From Platycnemis pennipes (taxonomy: Eukaryota > Arthropoda > Insecta > Odonata > Platycnemididae): a stretch of DNA of 64,000 bases. The stretch's first letter is position 1. Each line of letters opens with the position of its first letter. Of the stretch, positions 36,601 through 50,600 are shown piece by piece. The DNA lies in assembly GCA_933228895.1 (NCBI GenBank), contig CAKOGI010000041.1, positions 1 to 64,000 of the forward strand, in the 5' to 3' direction. Below the pieces are notes generated by a model. The model had not been told where the DNA came from, did no database searches, and saw nothing but the letters and a program-made list of their open reading frames with translations. The position numbers and the translations under genes are program-made.

Positions 36601-38190
36601 TAATTCTATTTCAAAATATAGATATCTTGGAGAAAGGCGTTCTACAATCACTCATTATAATTTTTAATGATAAATAAAGTTAGAAAGCTATAAGGAGTCC
36701 TCGTAAAAATGAATTATTTTAAACCTATTTTTTTAATCCATGTTTTGCAACTTATATTGTCTCTTACTTCAGTTTTAAGAACAGATCACCACAACTTATG
36801 TCAAATTTCCGAGCTACTAAGTAAAATCTTCTTAGACATGTTCCGTCAAAAATGAAATTCCTCCTAATAAAATTATTTTAACCACTGTTATTCAACTATT
36901 ATTGACCATTTAGCCTATTGTCATAATATTTAACCGTATTTAAGCTAATATCTTAGCAAAACAAAAAGTCCTACTAAGAGTTGTTCTCTGAAAAATAACT
37001 TTATTCCCACTAAATTTATTATTACCGCGGTTTATCAATATAAATTTACTTTTTCGCTTCTTCTCAAATATTTCACCCTAATTATTTCAAAATTTATTTG
37101 CAAAAAAATTAAATCCGGCTATGAGGCGCTTTCTCAAATTAAATATTATATATTCAACTAATCATTTATATTCCTCTTTTCAGCTAAAATTTTATCTATT
37201 GATCATCTCAAAACAGTTCATCGCAACGAAATCACTATTTGAAAGCAAAATAGAGAAAAATACTGCTAAAGAGCGTTCTTACGAAAATGTATTTCTTTCG
37301 AAAAAATTCATTTTTCCGACGTTTTCTTCGAAAAAACTTTATTCCCTCATCTCTGAATAGTTCAGCGTAATGTATGTAAATAATATGTAAAATAAAAAAA
37401 AACTGCTAAAGAGGTTCTCTCAAATTTGTAATTCTTCCAAAAAAAATTTTTTTACTACTTTTTTTAATAGAAAATTGACTCTTTTGCCTCCCTTTTGAAG
37501 TGTTCACAGCATCTAATGCTTAATTCTATTTCAAAATATAGATATCTTGGAGAAAGGCGTTCTACGATCACTCATTATAATTTTTAAAGATAAATTAATT
37601 TATAACGCTATAAGGAGTCCTCGTAAAAATGAATTTTTTTAAACCTTTTTTTTTAATCCCTGTTTTGCAACTTATATTGTCTCTTACTTCAATTTTAAGA
37701 GCAGGTCACCACAACTTATGTCAAATTTCCGAGCTACTAATCAAAATCTTCTTAGACATGTTCCGTCAAAAATGAAATTCCTCCTTATAAAATTATTTTA
37801 ACCACTGTTTTTCAACTATTATTGACCATTTAGCCTATTATCATAATATTTAACCGTATTTAAGCAAATATCTTAGCAAAAAAAAAAGTCTTACTAAGAG
37901 TTGTTCTCTGAAAAATAACTTTATTCCCACTAAATTTATTATTACCGCGGTTTATCAATATAAATTTACTTTTTCGCTTCCTCTCTAATATTGCACAGTA
38001 ATTAATTCAAAATTTCTTTCTATAAAAATTGAATCCATCTAAGAGGCGCATTCTCAAATTAAATATTATATATTCAAGTAATCATTTTTATTCCTGTTTT
38101 CAGCTAAAATTGTATCTATTGATCATCATTTTAAAATAGTTCATCGCAACGAAATCACTGTTTTAAAGCAAAATAGAAAAATCCTGCTAA

Positions 38191-41100
38191 CCCTTTCAAT
38201 GCGGCACCATATGATGGTACCTTTGCCGGTGTCGGAATGTTTTTTTGCCTAATTCTATTTGGTTTGCCTAATTTAAGCATAACATACATATAAATAACGT
38301 GTACTTGCCTGTTTTCATCTCTTTTTTTTTTAATTTTTTTATGACATTCAGGAATGTCATCCGCGCCTGGCGAAGTTTCCTGACTTATGCAACCCGCACA
38401 ACTGATGGGGTGATTCGTTTCTTTTGCGAAATTTTAGAGAAAAACTTCAAATTACTGTCTTGGTTAAGTTCAATAAGAGGTTAATGGATGCGTTTATCTA
38501 AACAAAGAAGTTTTCACACAGGTATTTGTCTGCTTATATTTTAAATTTAATTTTTGTTCTATAAGAATGCATGTAATTTGCACCTATCTCCATCGCATTT
38601 TTTTGCTGTAAATATTTCGGCTTTGAGTTGAGTTATATGAAGATGAAATGTCTTCTCTATTCGTAATGGTTAAATACATTTTACTCAGCAGTGTTTTAAA
38701 TTTTCCTTCTCCTTGTACTCCTTAAATTTTCCTTCCCTAATGTACAAGAAAAAACCCCATATCTCTAGGCGCTTCAAAGATTTTGCCCCCATGAAAGCCA
38801 CTAACAACTATAAAATTATATTGATCGTAGCTTAGGCAGCAGCACTATCACTATAGTTATACGCGCTAGCCTAACTGCATATACTCTCTGGTTCGTATTT
38901 ACCATGATATAATTAGCGATCATGCCAAATTATTTTGGAATCCCATGATATCACTCGTCCGCTGGGTGTCGCCCGCTCGTAGCATGCCTGAGAATTCGTC
39001 ATGGCAGACATTCTGCAATTGTCTCTATGAAAACCCCACTGATTCTATTAGTATCCTTGGAAAAACCCGTCCTCGGTAAAAATGTTTATGAGCCGCTGAG
39101 TGCCTCGGTCTATTGTACCCTTTCTGTTGTCCTATCCCCTGCCTCTCCCCCCTTCGGGTTTCACTTGACGCTTCCTTTTCCCCAACCCCTGCCAAGCCAC
39201 CACTTTCTTTCCTCTCCTCTAGTGGTTCCTTTTCTAACCCCTGACCATCCAAATTCCTGTTCCTTCTATCTCTTTTCCTCAATGTCATTGTTCACTTCCT
39301 TTTTTTACCCATTTAGAACACCCAGTTCTCTGAACTTTAAGCTCGCGTACACATCAGAAATACGGCACTGTAACAAACTCAGGGAGCTACGTTGACTTAC
39401 TAGTGATTTTAAACATTGGATAAATAATTACATTATTTACAATAATAGTAAATCAATCCGATGTGCATTGGATAAACTGTATGCAACTGTATGTATATCA
39501 TAGTATGCCAAATGCTCGATGCAGTACAGTATTCTTCCAAACGTAAGATCTCACAAATGTATGTATACATACATTTACACACTCATTCAAACATAGCAGT
39601 TTTGAATAATGCAATGGTACACAATAAAAAAATAAAAAATATATTCTGAAAAATAAGTCTATAACAGCAATGATAAAAGAGGTGTCACCAATAATTAAAT
39701 GAATTACACTATTTGCTACAGGAAAAATGTCTGTACGGAAAACCTTGAAAATCATGAATTATTAAATGTTATAATAACGAAAACACAATATTTAAAGACT
39801 AAAGAATGAATCTAAACTTAATACCTTATAAAATGTATTATATTGGAAATCACAATTATGCAAACAAAAATCCCACGAGAATAGATTTTCACGAAAACTA
39901 AACTATTTTTATGAAATTCCTGTAAGCAAAGGCGCAAGCAAAGTCATGGCTCGCCCTCAGAGTTAGGACAAATGTACACCACAGATTTCCTTACTCCCTT
40001 AGTGTGACATACTCTGCATCTCTCCTGCTATTTTTCCCTTTCTCCCCAACAGCTATTATAGCGGGAAAGTGGGCGAGACCCCTTTTTGGTTGCGGAAAAG
40101 CAATCAAAGCCTTTGTCCTACTGGAAAGTAAGGACTCAATTAACTCAAACCTAAAAGCATAAAGGCTCTTTTTATTCCCGCTATATTTGTTATAAAGCAT
40201 ATAGCTGTTCACCAGCATAATCTGAAATATGTGGATTCCTACCTTCTTATACCACCTGAGCGTTTTGTGCTCACAGGTGTAGTACGACAACAGCTGGTCG
40301 CAATGATCCACCCCCTCCCCCCCCTAAACTTATTCTAAGTAGCTACGGCTTCTCCTCTGCCTGGTCGTGGATTTGGTACAAAGTAGCTTCCAAATAAAGA
40401 AAATCATGGCAACGTCTGTCTTGTCTTTCCATCGAAAGACGCAAATTCCATACTTATTCCAGCGAGTAATGACCTCTGCCTTTGGCAATTTTCAGCCGAA
40501 AACCCCTTTTACATTTTCTTTCCTGTTCGCTCGCAGGGTTCCTGTGCAGTACGTTTCACTTGAAAGCAGATCCCTAGTTAAACGTACATTGTTATAATAA
40601 TTGTTCAGATAAACACTGTTTCCATTACGCTAAAAGTTCTCTAAACGTTTATGCACAACTTGATCTCCATGTCCTCGTCCACACAACTCATCATCTCCGG
40701 AGCTCGCGTAAATAATCAAGCGGTGGACCAATCCTGCAGGTTCACAAAGCATATACATTTTTATGCCATGCTTGTGTTTTTACCCTAAAGGTATTGGCGA
40801 AAAACCAAGCGGCCTCTCCAGAGTAGCATCGACTCGTCGATGCACAATTCCCTTCCTCCATCGCCTCCTGGAAGCAGTTTAGAAGTATAGTTTAGTCCCC
40901 TGCCACACACGTATATGGTGGCTTGCAGGGTATTATGTAGATGTAGAAGGGATCTTATTTTATATACACGATCTCAGGGAGCAGGATCATTCTCATCAGG
41001 ATTTTTAGCAAAGTGCAGTGCTTACAATACCCCTAGGAAACGATCCCTCGGCATCGAATTCCGGATATTTAAAATTGAATAATATCAATGTTTTTCAATA

Positions 41101-41681
41101 ATCAGACATCCGGTTTGTTCTGATTGTCCCCATGTGGAAGAGCAGGCCCAACCAAACATTAAACTTCTCCCTATCCAATGGCTTCCAGTCTGTTATCCTC
41201 CCTCTAGGAGATGGGTTGTTCAACAATATGCACTCCGCATTCCTCTCCGTCTCCCGAAGAATAAGGACATTAACCTCATCGTTAAACACCAAAATACTGA
41301 CGAAGAATAAAACGCTACACTGAAAATCAATTGGTAAAACTCGAATGCCAGTAGTAGTTCAGTAGTCACATGTAACATACAAAAAAACAACGTACATTGG
41401 AAAATATCACACTGGAACTACAGCGAAAAAGTAGCAAAAACTCAAAAAAATCGTAATAACGCGAAAAACTGTAGAAAAGCTAAAATTCGGTGAAACCAGA
41501 AACGAAGCACACGACAGGACGGCCAGAACCCAACTGCAGAGCGGAGAAAAGAAAGCACCCCAAAACGGCCACGCATAGTTCCGTTATAACCATTCAAAAT
41601 GATCCCAAGGGCATGACAGTGTCATCCGCGCCGGCGGCTGGGAGCGGATGACTGCCAGGACAGTCATCCGCATTAAATGGG
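38191..41681 (-). mobile_element. piggyBac-like DNA transposon, copy in HOR 3 (defective)
   Basis: The same element, 3,491 bp, flanked by CTAA at 38187-38190 and 41682-41685. It is nearly identical to the copies in HOR 1 and 2, with the same transposase lesions. Confidence 0.93.
39908..41310 (-). pseudogene. piggyBac-family transposase remnant, HOR 3
   Basis: Collinear with the HOR 1 remnant at an offset of 34,045 bp, with the same stop after SDY, the same Asn at the second catalytic position and the same broken frames. Confidence 0.9.
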
Positions 41682-44600
41682 CTAAAGGGCGTTCTTACGA
41701 AAAGGTATTTCTTCAGAAAAAATTCATTTTTTCCGACGTTTTCTTCGAAAAAACTCTATTCCCTCATCTCTGAATAGTTCAGCGTAATCTATGTAAATAA
41801 TCTTTAAAATAAAAAAAACTTGCTAAAAGAGATTCTCTCAAATCTGTAATTCTTCCAAAAAAATCATTTTTACTACTATTTTTTTATAAAAAAATTGCCT
41901 CTTTTGCCTCCCTTTAGAAGGGTTCGAGGCATCTAATGCTTAATATCTTTTCAAAATAAGGATATCTTGGTTAAAGGCGTTCTACGATCTCTCATTATAA
42001 TTGTTAAAGATAAATAAAGTGATAACGCTATGAGGAGTCCTCGTAAAATGAATTATTTTAAACCTATTTTTTTTGCTGTTTTGCTACTTATTATGTCTCT
42101 TACTCAAATTTTAAGAACAGGTCACCACAACTAATGTCAAATTTCCAAGCTACTAAATAAAATCTTCTTAGACATGTTCCGTCAAAAATGAAATTCCTCC
42201 TAATAAAATTATTTTAACCTCTGTTATTCAACTATTATTGACCATTTAGCCTATTCTCTTAATAGTTAACCGTGTTTAAGCAAATATCTTAGCAAAACAA
42301 AAAGTCCTACTAAGAGTTGTTCTCTGAAAAATAACTTTATTCCCACTAAATTTATTATTACCGCGATTTTTCAAGATAAATTTACTTTTTCTGTTCCTCT
42401 CAAAAATTTCTCCGTAATTATTTCAAAAGTTCTTTGCAAAAAAATTAAATACAGCTAAGAGGCGCTTTTTCAAATTAAATATTATATATTCAAGTAATCA
42501 TTATTATTCCTGTTTTCAGCGAAAATTGTATCTATTGATCATCTCCAAACAGTTCATCGCAACGAAATCACTATTTCAAACCAAAATAGAAAAAATCCCG
42601 CTAAAAGGCGTTCTTACGAAAAGGTATTTCTTTCGAAAAAGTTCATTTTTCCGACGTTTGCTTAGAAAAAACTCTATTCCCTCATCTCAGAATAGTTCAG
42701 CGTAATGTATGTTAATAATATGTAAAATGAAAAAAACTGCTAAAGAGGTTCTCTCAAATTTGTAATTCTTCCAAAAAAATCATTTTTACTACAATTTTTT
42801 TATAAAAAATTGCCTCTTTTGCCTCCCTTCAGAAGGGTTCACAGCATCTTATGCTTAATGTCTTTTCAAAATATATATGTCTTGGTGAAAGGCGTTCTAC
42901 GATCACTCATTATAATTTTTAAGGATATATAAAGTCATAACGCTATGAGGAGTCCTCGTAAAATTAATTATTTGAAACCTATTTTTTATCGCTCTTTTGC
43001 AACTTATATTGTCTCTTACTTCAAAATTAGGAACAGGTCACCACAACTAATGTCAAATTTCCGAGCTACTAAATAAATTCTTGTAAGAGATGGTCTCTCA
43101 AAAATGAAATTCCTCCTAATAAATTCATTTTAACCGCTGTTATTCAACTGTTATTGACCCTTTAGCCTATTCTCATAATATTTTACCACATTTAAAGCAA
43201 ATGTCTTAATTAACAAAAAATCCTACTAGGAGTTGTTCTCCAAAAAATAACTTTCCTCCAACTGAATTTATTTATACCGCTGTTTTTCAAGGAAAATATA
43301 CTTTTTCTATTCCTCTCAAATATTTCACAGTAATTAATTCAAATTTTCTTTGCATAAAAATTAAATCGAGCTAAGCGGCACTTTCTCAAATTAAATATTA
43401 TATATCAAGTAATCATTTTTATTCCTGTTTTCGGCTAAAAGTGTATCTATTGATCATCTCAAAACAGTTTATCGCAACGAAATCACTTTTTTAACCAAAA
43501 TAGAAAAAAATACTGCTAAAGAGCGTTGTTACGAAAAGGTATTTCTTCAGAAAAAATACATTTTTTCCGATATTTTCTTCGAAAAAACTCTATTCCCTCA
43601 TCTCAGAATAGTTCAGCGTAATGTATGTAAATAATCTTTAATTAATCTGTAATTAATCATTTTTATTCCTGTTTTCAGCAAAAATTGTATCTATTGATCG
43701 TCTCAAAACAGTTCATCGCATCGAAATCACTATTTCAAAGCAATATTGAAAAAATCATTTTAAAGGGCGTTCTTACGTAAAGGTATTTCTTTCGAAAAAA
43801 TTCATTTTTACCGACGTTTTCATCGAAAATAATCTTTTCTCTCATCAAAGAATAGTTCAGCGTAATGTATGTAAATAATCTCTGAAAAACCTGCTAAAAG
43901 GCGTTCTCTCAAATTTGTAATTCTTCCAGTAAAATAATTTTTATTAGTATTTTTCTATAAAAAATTTCCTCTTTTGCCTCCCTTCAGAAGGGTTATAGCA
44001 TCTAATGCTTAATTTCTTTTCAAAATATGGATATCTTGGTGAAAGGATTTCGACGATCACTCATTAAAATTTTTAAAAATTCATAAAGTGATAAAGATAT
44101 GAGGAGTCCTCGTAAAAATGAATTATTTTAAACCTATTTTTTATCGCTGTTTTGCAACTAATATTGCCTCTTTCTTCAAGTTAAGCAAAAGGTCACCACA
44201 ACTAATTTCAAATTTCCGAGCTACTAATTAAAATCTCCTAAGAGATGTTCCGTCAAAAATGAAATTTCTCCTAATAAAATTATTTTAACCACCGTTATTC
44301 AACTATTAGAGACCCTTTAGCCTATTGTCATAATAGTTAACCTTATTTAAGCAAATATCTTAGCAAAACAAAAAATCCTACTAAGAGTTGTTCTCTGAAA
44401 AATCACTTTCTTCCCACTAATTTATAATTACCGCTGTTTTTCAAGATAAATTTACTTTTTCGCCTCCTCTAAAATATTTGACAGTAATTATTTCAAAATT
44501 TCTTTGCAAAAAAATTAAATCCAGCTAAGAGGTGCTTTCTCAACGTGAATATTATATATTCAAGTAATTATTTTTATTCCAGTTTTTAGCTGAAATTGGC

Positions 44601-47600
44601 CCTTTTGTTTATCTCAGAACAGTTCATCGCAGTATATGCATTTTTTCAATACATAATAGAAAAAAATCCTGTTGAAGGGCGTTCTCACGTAGAGGTATTT
44701 CTTCCGAAAAAATTCATTTCTGCCGCCGTTTTTTATCGAAAAAACTCTTTTCCTTCTTCTGAGAATAGTTCAGGGTAATTTATGTAAATAATTTTTAAAT
44801 ATAAAAAAAACTTGCTAGAAGGCGTTCTCACAAATTTCAAATTCCTCCAATAAAATGATTTTTACTAGTATTTTATTTATAAAAAATTGACTCTTTTCCA
44901 ACGCTTCAGATGGCTTCACAGCAATGAATGCTTAATTTCTTTGAAAAATATAGAAATCCTGCTGAAAGGCGTTCTACGATTACTTATTCAAATTTTTATT
45001 GATAAAAAGTGATTACGATAACATGATTCCTCGCAAAAATGAATTTCATCAAACTTAATTTTTTTATCGCTGTTTTATAACTTATAATGTCTCCCACGCC
45101 AATATTACCAACAGGTCACCACAACTTATGTCAAATTTTGAGATACTAAATAAATTCTCCTAAGAGATGTTCTCTCAAAAATGAAATTCCTTCTATTAAA
45201 ATTCTTTTAACCACTGTTATTAGACTATTGTTGACCCTTTAGTCTCTTCTCATAATAGTTACCCGGATTAAAAGAACAATATCTTAGCAAAAAAAATCCT
45301 ACTAAGAGTTGTTGTCTTAATAATCACTTTCCTCCCACTAAATTTATTAGTACCGCTGTTTTTCAGGATATATTTACTTTTTCGCCTCCTCTCAAATTTT
45401 TCACCGTAATTATTTCAAAAATTCTTTTCAAAAAAATTAAATCCAGCTAAGAGGCGCTTTCTCAAACTGAAAATTATATATTCAAGTAGTCATTTTTATT
45501 TCAGTTTTTTGCTGAAATTGGCTCTTTTATTCATCTCAGAACCGTTTGTCGCAGTAAATACATTTTTTCAATGCAAAATAGAAAAAATCCTATTAAAGGG
45601 CGTTCTCACGTCAAGGTATTTCTTTCGAAAAAATTCATTTTTGCTGCCGTTTTACATCGAAAAAACTCTTTTCCTTCTTCTGAGAATAGTTCAGGGTGAT
45701 TTATGTAAATAATATTTTAATATAAAAAAAACTTGCAAAAAGGCGTTCTCTCAAATTTGAAATTCTTCCAATAAAATAAACTTTACTAATATTTTATTTA
45801 TAAAAAAATGACTCTTATCCAACGCTTCAGAAGGGTTCACAGCAATTAATGCTTAATTTCTTTGAAAAATATAGAAATTCTGCTAAATGGCGTTCCACGA
45901 TTACTTATTCAAATTTTTATAGATAAAAAAGTGATTACGATAACATGATTCTTCAAAAATGAATTTCTTCAAACTTAATTTTTTTATCTCTGTTTTATAA
46001 CTTATAATGTCTCCCACGACAATATTACCAACAGGTCACCACAACTTATGTCAAATTTTGAGATACTAAATAAATTCTCCTAAGAGATGTTCTCTCAAAA
46101 ATGAAATTCCTCCTATTAAAATTATTTTAACCACTGTTATTCAACTATTAGTGACCCTTTAGCCTATTCTAATAATAGTTAACCGTATTTAAGCAAAAAT
46201 CTTATAAAAACAAAAAATCCTTCTAGAAGTTGTTCTCTGAAAAATCACTTTCCTCCCACTTAATTTCTTAATATCGCTATTTTTCAAGAAAAATTTACTT
46301 TTTCGCCTCATCTCTAATATTTCATAGTAATTATTTCAAAATTTCTTTGCAAAAAAATTAAATCCAGCTAAGAAGCGCTTTCTGAAATTAAATATTATAT
46401 ATTCAAGTAATCATTTTTATTCCAGGTTTTGGCTGAAATTGGCCCTTTAGTTCATCTCAGAAACGTTAATCGCAGTAAATGCATTTTTTAAATGCAAAAT
46501 AGAAAAAATCCCGTTAAAGGGCGTTCTCACGTAATGGTATTTCTTCCAGAAAAATTCATTTTTGCCGCCGTTATTCCCCGAAAAAACTCTTTTCCTTCTT
46601 CTGAGAATTGTTCAGGGTAATTTATGTAAGTAATCTTTAAATATAAAAAAAACTTGCTAAAACGCGTTCTTTAAAATTTCACATTCTTCCAATAAAATCA
46701 TTTTCACTACTATTTTTTTTTAATTGACTTTTGCCTCCCTTCAGAAGTGTTCACAGCAATAATGGTTAATTTTTTTTGCAAAATATAGAAATCCAGCCTA
46801 AAGGCGTTCTACGATCACTCATTATAATTTTTAAAGATAAATAAGGTGATAAAGCTATGAGATGTTCTTGCAAAAATGTAGAATTTTAACCTAATTTTTT
46901 TTATCGCTGATTTACAACTTGTATTGACTCTTACGCCAATTTTCAGAACAGATCACTACAACTTATGTCAAATTTACGAGCTACAAAATAATTTCTCTTA
47001 AGAGATGTTCTCTCAAAAATGAAATTCATCCTAATTAATTCATTTTAACCGCTGTTATTCAACTATTTTTGACCCTTTAGCCTATTCTCATTATAGTTTA
47101 TCACATATAAAGCAAATATCTTAGCAAAACAAAAAATCCTACTACGAGTTTTCTCAGAAAAATCACTTTCCTCCCACTAAATTTATCATTACCGCTGTTT
47201 TTCAAGAAAAATTTACTTTCCGCCTCCTCTCAAATATTTCACAGTAATTATTTCAAAATTTCTTTGCGAAAAAAATTAAATCCAACTAAGAGGCGCTTTC
47301 TCAAATTAAATATTATATATGTAAGTATTCATTTTAATATCTGTTTTCAGCTAAAATTGACTCCATTGATCATCTCATAAAGTTCATTGCAACAAATGAA
47401 CAATTTCAAAGCTAAATAGAAAAAATCCTGCTGAAAGGCGTTCTTACGAAAAGGTATTTCTTTTGAAAAAATTCATTTTTACCGACGTTTTCTTCGAAAA
47501 AACTCTTTTCCCTCATCTCTGAATAGTTCAGCGTAATGTATGTATATCATCTTTAAAATAAAAAAAAACCTGCTAAAAGGCGTTCTCTCAAATTTTGTAA

Positions 47601-50600
47601 TTCTTCCAATTAAATCATTTTTACTACTATTTTTTTATAAAAAATAGACTCTTTTGTCTCCCATCAGAAGGGTTCACAGCAATTGTTGCCTAATTTCTTT
47701 TAAAAATATATAAATCATACTAAAAGACGTTCTACCATTCCTCATTCAAATTTTTATAGATAAATAAAATGATAACGCTATGAGGAGTCCTCGCGAAAAT
47801 GAATTATTTTAAACCTAATTTTTTAATCGCTGATTTACAACTTACATTGACTCTTACGCCAATATTCAGAACAGGTCACCACAACTTATTCCGAAACTTA
47901 TAACTTATCTTCCGAAAAAATTCATTTTGGCCGCCGTTTTACATCGAAAAAACTTTTTCCCTTCTTCTGAGAATAGTTCAGGGTAATTTATGTAAATAAT
48001 TATTGAATATAAAGAAACTTGCAAAAAGGCGTTCTCTCAAATTTGAAATTCTTCCAATAAAATGATTTTTACTAGTATTTTATTCATAAAAAATTGACTC
48101 TTTTCCAACGACACAGAAGGGTTCACAGCAATGAATGCTTAATTTCTTTGAAAAATACAGATATCTTGGTGAAAGGCGTTCTACGATCACTCATTATAAT
48201 TTTTAAAGATAAATAAAATCTTAACAGTATAAGGAGTCCTCGTAAAAAAGAGCGCTCGCAAAAATGAATTCCTTTATAATAAATTTTTTTATCGTTGCTT
48301 TACAACTTATAATGTCTCTTACGCCAATCTTAAGAGCAGGTCTCCACAACTTATGTCAAATTTTCGAGATACTAAACAAATTCTCCTAAAAGATGATCAC
48401 TCAAAAATGAAATTCCTCCTAATAAACTCATTTTAACCGCAGTTGTTCAACTATTATTGAACCCTTTAGACTATTCTCATAATATTTTACCACATTTAAA
48501 GCAAATGTCTTAGTTAACAAAGAATCCTACTAGGAGTTGGTCTAAAAAAAATAACTTTCCTCCAACTGAATTTGTTTATACCGCTGTTTTTCAAGAAAAA
48601 TTTACTTTTTCTGCTCCTCTCAAATTTTTCACAGTAATTAATTCAAAATTTCTTTGCATAAAAATTAAATCCAGCTAAGAGGCGCTTTCTCGAGTTAAAT
48701 ATTATATTTTCAAGTAATCATTTTTATTCCTGTTTTCAGCTAAAATTGTTTCTATTGTTCATCTCAAAACAGGTCATCGCAACGAAATCACTATTTCAAA
48801 GCGAAATATTAAAAAACCTGCTAAAGGGCGTTCTTACGAAATAGTATTTCTTACGAAAAAATTCATTTTTTCCGACGTTTTCTTCGAAAAAACTTGGTTC
48901 CCTCATCTCAGAATAGTTCAACGTAATGTATGTTAATAATCTTTAAAATAAAAAAACCTGATAAAATGCGTTCTCTCAAATTTGCAATTCTTCCAAAAAA
49001 AATCATTTTTACTACTATTATTTTATAAAAAATTGCCTCTTTTGCCTCCCTTAAGAAGGATTTACAGCATCTAATGCTTAATTTCTTTTCATAATATAGA
49101 TATCTTGTTGAAAGGCGTTCTACGATAACTCATTTCAATTTTTAAATATAAATAAAATAATAGAACTATGAGGAGTCCTCGTAATAATGAACTATTTTAA
49201 ACCTATTTTTTATCGCTGTTTTGCAACTTATATTGTCTCATACTTCAATTTTAAGAACAGGTCACCACAATTAATGTCAAATTTCCGAGCTACTAAATAA
49301 AATCTCCTAATAGATGTTCCGTCAAAAAAGTATTTCCTCCTAATAAATTCATTTTACCTCTGTTATTCAATTATTATTGACCCTTTAGCTTATTCTCATA
49401 ATGGTAAACCACATTTAAAGCAAATGTTTTAGAAAAACAAAAAATCCTTCTAGTAGTTGTTCTCTGAAAAATCACTTTCCTCCCACTTAATTTCTTATTA
49501 CCGCTGTTTTTCAAGAAAAATTTACTTTTTCGCCTCATCTCAAATATTTCACAGTATATATTGCAAAATTTGTTTGCAAAAAAATTAAATCCAGGTAAGA
49601 GGAGCTATCTCAACTTAAATATTCAAATAATCATTTTTATTCCCGTTTTCAGCTGAAATTGGCCTTATTGTTTATCTCAGAATAGTTCATCGCAGTAAAT
49701 GCATGTTTTCAATGCAAAATAGAAAAAATCCCGTAAAGGGCATTCTTATTTAAGGTATTCCTCCCTAAAAATTTCATTTTTGAACCGTTTTTCATCGAAA
49801 AAACTCTTTTCCCTTTTTTGAGAATAGTTAAGGGTAATTTATGTAAATAATCTTTAAATATAAAAAAAAACTTGCTAAAACGCGTTCCCTCAAATTTGAA
49901 ATTCTTCCAATAAAAAGATTTTTACTAGTATTTTATTTATAAAAAATTGACTCTTTTGCGTCGCTTCAGAAGGGTTCACAGCAATTAATGCTTAATTTCT
50001 GTGAAAAATATAGAATTCCTCCTAAAATGCCTTCTACGATTAATATTTCAAATTTTTATAGATAAATAAAGTGAATAAGCTAAAAATAGCGCTCGCAAAA
50101 ATGAAATCCTTCATACTTAATTTTTTTATCGTTGTTTTACAACTTATAATGTCTCATACTTTAATTTTAAGAACAGGTCACCAAAATTAATGTCAAATTT
50201 CCGTGCTACTAAATAAAATCTCCTGAGAGATGTTCCGTCAAAAATGAAATTTCTCCTAATAAAATTATTTTAACCACTGTTATTCAACTATTTGTGACCC
50301 TTTAGCCTATTCTCATAAAAGTAAACCGTATTAAAGCAAATATCTTAGCAAAACAAAGAATCCTACTAAGATTTGTTCTAAGAAAACCACTGCTTCCCAT
50401 TAAATTTTATTATTACGGCTGTTTTTCAAGAAAAATTTACTTTATCGCCTCCTTTCAAATATTTCACCGTAATTATATCCAAATTTCATTGCAAAAAAAT
50501 TAAATCCATCTAAGAGGCGCTTTCTCAAATTAAATATTATATATTCAAGTAATCATTTTCATTCCTGTTTTCTGCTAAAATTGTATCTATTGTGATCTCA